Assembly: GCA_026075535.2 (NCBI GenBank) | Contig: AP026547.1 | Location: 3,100,001-3,164,000, forward strand | Reading direction: 5' to 3' | Origin: Tricholoma matsutake | Lineage: Eukaryota; Basidiomycota; Agaricomycetes; Agaricales; Tricholomataceae | DNA length: 64,000 nt | Shown: in pieces, positions 61,082 to 64,000 of the stretch | Layout: the number at the start of each line of letters is the position of its first letter | Position numbering within the stretch: position 1 is the stretch's first letter | Notes under the pieces: generated by a model | Told to the model about the DNA's origin: nothing | Databases searched by the model: none | The model's input: the letters and a program-made list of their open reading frames with translations, nothing else | Position numbers and translations under genes: made by a program

Positions 61082-61212
61082 GTCAACAAAGTCAGGTAAA
61101 TGTTAAAAAACCAGTCAAAATGTCAGGTCAAAGTCATGTCAGAAAAATGCATGACCTGACTTTGACCTGACATTTTTGACCATTTTTTTAACATTTACCT
61201 GACTTTGTTGAC
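61082..61212. repeat. Short perfect-type foldback, arms about 60 bp
   Basis: Arms 61082-61142 and 61150-61212 are inverted copies starting GTCAACAAAGTCAGG with only a few mismatches and a loop of about 7 nt. It is a complete hairpin sequence, either a tiny MITE or internal to the hAT-like end next to it. Confidence 0.8.
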
Positions 61213-61477
61213 TTGCACCTAACAGTCACATGACTCTCGGAAATTTCTGTTTCTACAGAGACTGAACTGTCATAGACCGGTTACATACGGTTAGGCAACC
61301 AGTTATGGCCAGTTATGACCAGTTTTTGTATACAATATAAAAAACTATTCAATTTTGTTCAGGAGGGGTGTCTTATCCCAGTGATTTAAGGTAGCTAATG
61401 AGTGCTTGGATGCTATTTTATGCAAGTAGATAGAATATACTACAATATTATAAGTTAGGTTACCATCTGAGTGCACA

Positions 61478-62496
61478 TAGTAATGTGCAAGGCTCAGCCC
61501 AAAGCCCTCAAGCCCTGGCTGCTGAGCCCTAGAAGCCTGAGCTGAGCTGAGCCTTGGAGTGGGCTTGATAGGGCTCAGGGCTCTGCTCAATGTTTCTGAA
61601 GCCTGAGCCAAGCCCTTAAGCCCCAGCTTTGTGGCTGTGATCAGCAAGGATCGTCGTGCACCATCTCTACTCCTCCCTTTGTCTATTGGATGCTCCTGGT
61701 GTACAGCAGCAAGCAATTGCTTGCTGTCTGGCTTACAGGAGCTGCTCAGATGAGGTTGGAGTGAGGGGCAGCACAAGCGAGGAGCACAGTGACAAGTGAC
61801 GCAAAGTCAAACCTGCAAGAAACATTGTGTGCTAATCCACACAAGTGATGCAGACCAGCGGACATGTTGTCTGCTGCATCATGAGTGTGCAACTCAGTTA
61901 GCACCCGCAATTCTGTTGTCCTGTGGTGATGTGGCAACACAGCCTTATTTTGTAGTGTGGTCAGCAGGTGAGCAGTGCTATAGGGATTACTGTGTGCATA
62001 CCTTGCAGGTATCCTGCTCCACAGGTCTCCCAGCACCTCCAATGCATCACTTCATGATATATTATGTATTCCATTTGCATAGTCTTGAACCATTGTCATT
62101 ATAGAGAAATAGAACAATCTGGATGGGAAAAATATATATAAGTTAGTATTAGCGATAAGAAGAGTGAAAAACTGACTTACATTGCATCCTTGAAGTTGAA
62201 GATGCGGACAAGTCATGTTGATGGGCATCATTGATCGATGTCCAGCAACTCCTGGTTCTACGACAACATGACATTGGCGTTAGAATTGTAGCAAGTATAT
62301 TAATCTCCATAACTTCTCATACTTTTTGATGGATTTCTATTGTTGTATTGACATTCATTACCAGTTTCTCAAATCCCCTCTTCAAGCCCTGGCCCAAGCC
62401 TGAGCTGAGCCAAGCCAAGCCTGAGCCTGGTACCAAGGCCTGGCTCACAATATTTCAAAGCCCGAGCTGACTCAAGCCGAGCCCTACACATCACTA
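61478..62496. mobile_element. TIR element with AAGCCC/GGGCTC subterminal repeats
   Basis: The left end TAGTAATGTGCAAGGCTC and the complement of the right end TAGTGATGTGTAGGGCTC differ only by transitions. Both subterminal regions are dense in AAGCC(C/T)GAGC-type repeats (61485-61625 and 62385-62480). The TAGTR terminus would fit hAT, but no 8-bp duplication was found. The interior frames are not recognised. Confidence 0.6.
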
Positions 62497-62502
62497 AGAC
62501 TG

Positions 62503-63245
62503 AGTCAGGCATTGTAGCACTGTAATTCATTAATTCCTGGACAGTAACATTCATAAATTTGGATTCCACACTGTGTATAATATAGCTACACTGTCTCAAA
62601 AGCACTAGTTGAATGGTGCAGTCATTATGCTATATTGACCCCTCTCAAAAACACACAGCATCATAACTCAGTAATTCCATGACTGTTCATTTTGTAAACT
62701 CGGATTTGACATTAAGTATAATATATCTGCATTTTACCAACTGCACTAGTTGAACGGTGCAGCCATTATTTTATACTAGCCACACCTTTCTCCTCTCCCT
62801 CTCGAAAACTCATAGCATCATAACTCAATAATGCTGTGACAATTCCTTTTGTAAACTTGGATTTGACACTATCCATAGCAGATATACCCTGTTCTGAAAG
62901 TAATAATTAAATGGTAGAGCTGTTATTCTATAACAACCCCCCTTGCTCCTTGTTCCTCTCAAAAGCCCACAGCATTATAGTTCACTAACGCCATAACCGA
63001 TCCTTTTGTAAACTTGGATTCAGCACTGTGTATATTATATATATGCTGTCCCCAAAGCACTAGTTGAATGGTTCAGCCATTATTTTATAACACCCACCCT
63101 TTCCTCCACATTTCTCTCAGAAACTCCGAGCACTGTAAATGAATAATGCTACAGTTATTCATTTCATAAACTGGTATTCTACACTGCATATAGCATGTAT
63201 ACATCTGCCCAAAATCACTAGGCAAACAGTGCAATGGTTCATGTA
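62503..63245 (+). repeat. Tandem repeat, unit about 157 bp, 5 copies
   Basis: Anchors such as TTGTAAACTTGGATTTGACA recur near 62552 (variant), 62692, 62849, 63006 and 63163, the last four 157 bp apart. Each unit also has GCACTAGTTGAATGGTGCAG and ATAACTCA-like blocks. Copies diverge by many point changes, so the array is old. No gene is seen. Confidence 0.85.
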
Positions 63246-63489
63246 AAAGTACTTGTGTGAGTACTTGTGCCTGCAAAAACTGGTACTACACTGCCCATCA
63301 CATCACCGACTACAACCGGTTACAGTTGGTTATCACCGGTTATCAATATCCGGTTATCCATCACACATCAATTTGCATAACCACAACCAACTCTCTGCCA
63401 AATTTCGGGTAACCGTGACCGAAAAAATAACTGGACTGCTGGTTAGGTCCGGTTAGGTCAGCAAGGACATTTCGGGATTGGAGAATCCG

Positions 63490-64000
63490 GATGTCCATCC
63501 ATCCGTCCATCTGTCTGCCTCATAGAAATAATTAAGTTTTCTGTGCTACAAAATTACAATATGGGTCACATAATGACACAACCACACTTACTGCAGTGAA
63601 TATTGTCAAATATAACCCCCACACAGAGCGATGCTAGAGTTTTTGGTGAATGTTGTTCATCAGGTGATTTCAAAATCTGCCAACATGGACTTGACATGGT
63701 ACACATTCTCACTCACTTCATTCTTGATGAAAATATATGCATCTTACCATGAAAGCTACATGTGATTTGCATGGAATATACATCTTATAATTCCTCTACT
63801 GTATCAGGTGAAAATTAGCTTAAGTTGATAATTACATAATTTTGATGCCAGTGGCTGCTGCAAGGCTGTAGACCACCCTTACATTGCAAGGGGTTGCATA
63901 TATAATGCACAATGTACTTGTGTGCAATTAGAAGATAATTTCCATATTATTATAGTGGAAGAATGCAAAGTGCAGACAGATGGATGGATGGATGGACATC
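63490..64000. mobile_element. TIR element reaching the window end
   Basis: GATGTCCATCCATCC (63490) with CATCTGTCTGC is inverted at 63973-64000 as GCAGACAGATGGATGG and onward. The right terminus coincides with the last base of the window, so the outer boundary and target duplication are not visible. No coding frame lies inside. Confidence 0.55.

Noticed and set aside
61345..62042. Minus-strand frames of 98-143 codons as genes
   Set aside because: They lie over the AAGCCC-type subterminal repeats of a TIR element and show no domain.
61470..62504. 8-bp target duplication for the element at 61478-62496
   Set aside because: The flanks share only CTGAGT at unequal distances, so a duplication cannot be claimed.
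62503..63245. CRISPR-like array
   Set aside because: Units are contiguous 157-bp repeats with no spacers, in a eukaryotic context.

Overview
The window looks like nuclear DNA of a filamentous basidiomycete, probably an Agaricomycete. The host genes are full of 50-80 nt introns, a fungal Na+/K+-ATPase-like pump and a VPS34 lipid kinase are present, and almost everything else is Ty1/copia, Ty3/gypsy, hAT-like, CACTA-like and Crypton-like transposon DNA. No rRNA, tRNA or CRISPR was recognised. I could not run searches, so family names rest on motifs, gene order and terminal structures read by eye.

Layout. 1-12.1 kb: a decayed gypsy pol remnant; a hAT-like element with an 8-bp target duplication (1237-2392); a second hAT-like element (2536-4533) that carries a CACTA-like foldback insertion; a truncated third copy (5514-~6915); and a 5'-truncated copia element with a 3' LTR (6904-11351). 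12.1-23.4 kb: a 5'-truncated gypsy element (13.7-18.3 kb), then a large imperfect palindrome (18.64-22.69 kb) whose right arm is split by a 720-bp CACTA-like foldback. The empty form of that insertion site occurs elsewhere in the window. 23.4-32.0 kb: a CpG-rich gene island with an SRPK-like kinase pseudogene (+), a P-type ATPase (-) and VPS34 (+), the last two divergently transcribed from a 352-bp spacer. 32.1-38.2 kb: a truncated copia fragment and a full-length copia (32727-38190) with a perfect 5-bp TSD. 38.2-43.9 kb: a degraded Crypton-like tyrosine-recombinase gene and an unrecognised minus-strand gene remnant. 44.2-55.8 kb: an old minus-strand copia split by a hAT-like element, itself split by a young intact copia (47264-52988) with identical LTRs. 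57.3-61.0 kb: a minus-strand copia interrupted by a solo LTR. 61-64 kb: foldback and TIR elements and a 157-bp tandem repeat.

How the parts relate. ATPase and VPS34 are ordinary housekeeping genes: a plasma-membrane cation pump, and the PtdIns 3-kinase of endosomal sorting and autophagy. The transposons record a layered history. Old copies are CpG-poor, and most of their in-frame stops are TGA where an Arg CGA codon is expected, as CpG deamination would give. The youngest copia is CpG-rich and open. In the copia next to VPS34, the gene-proximal LTR keeps its CpGs while the distal LTR has lost 10 of 11, which may mark the edge of a methylated domain. The hAT-like elements share a 16-nt palindrome (GTGAGC-N4-GCTCAC type) seen at 11 sites.
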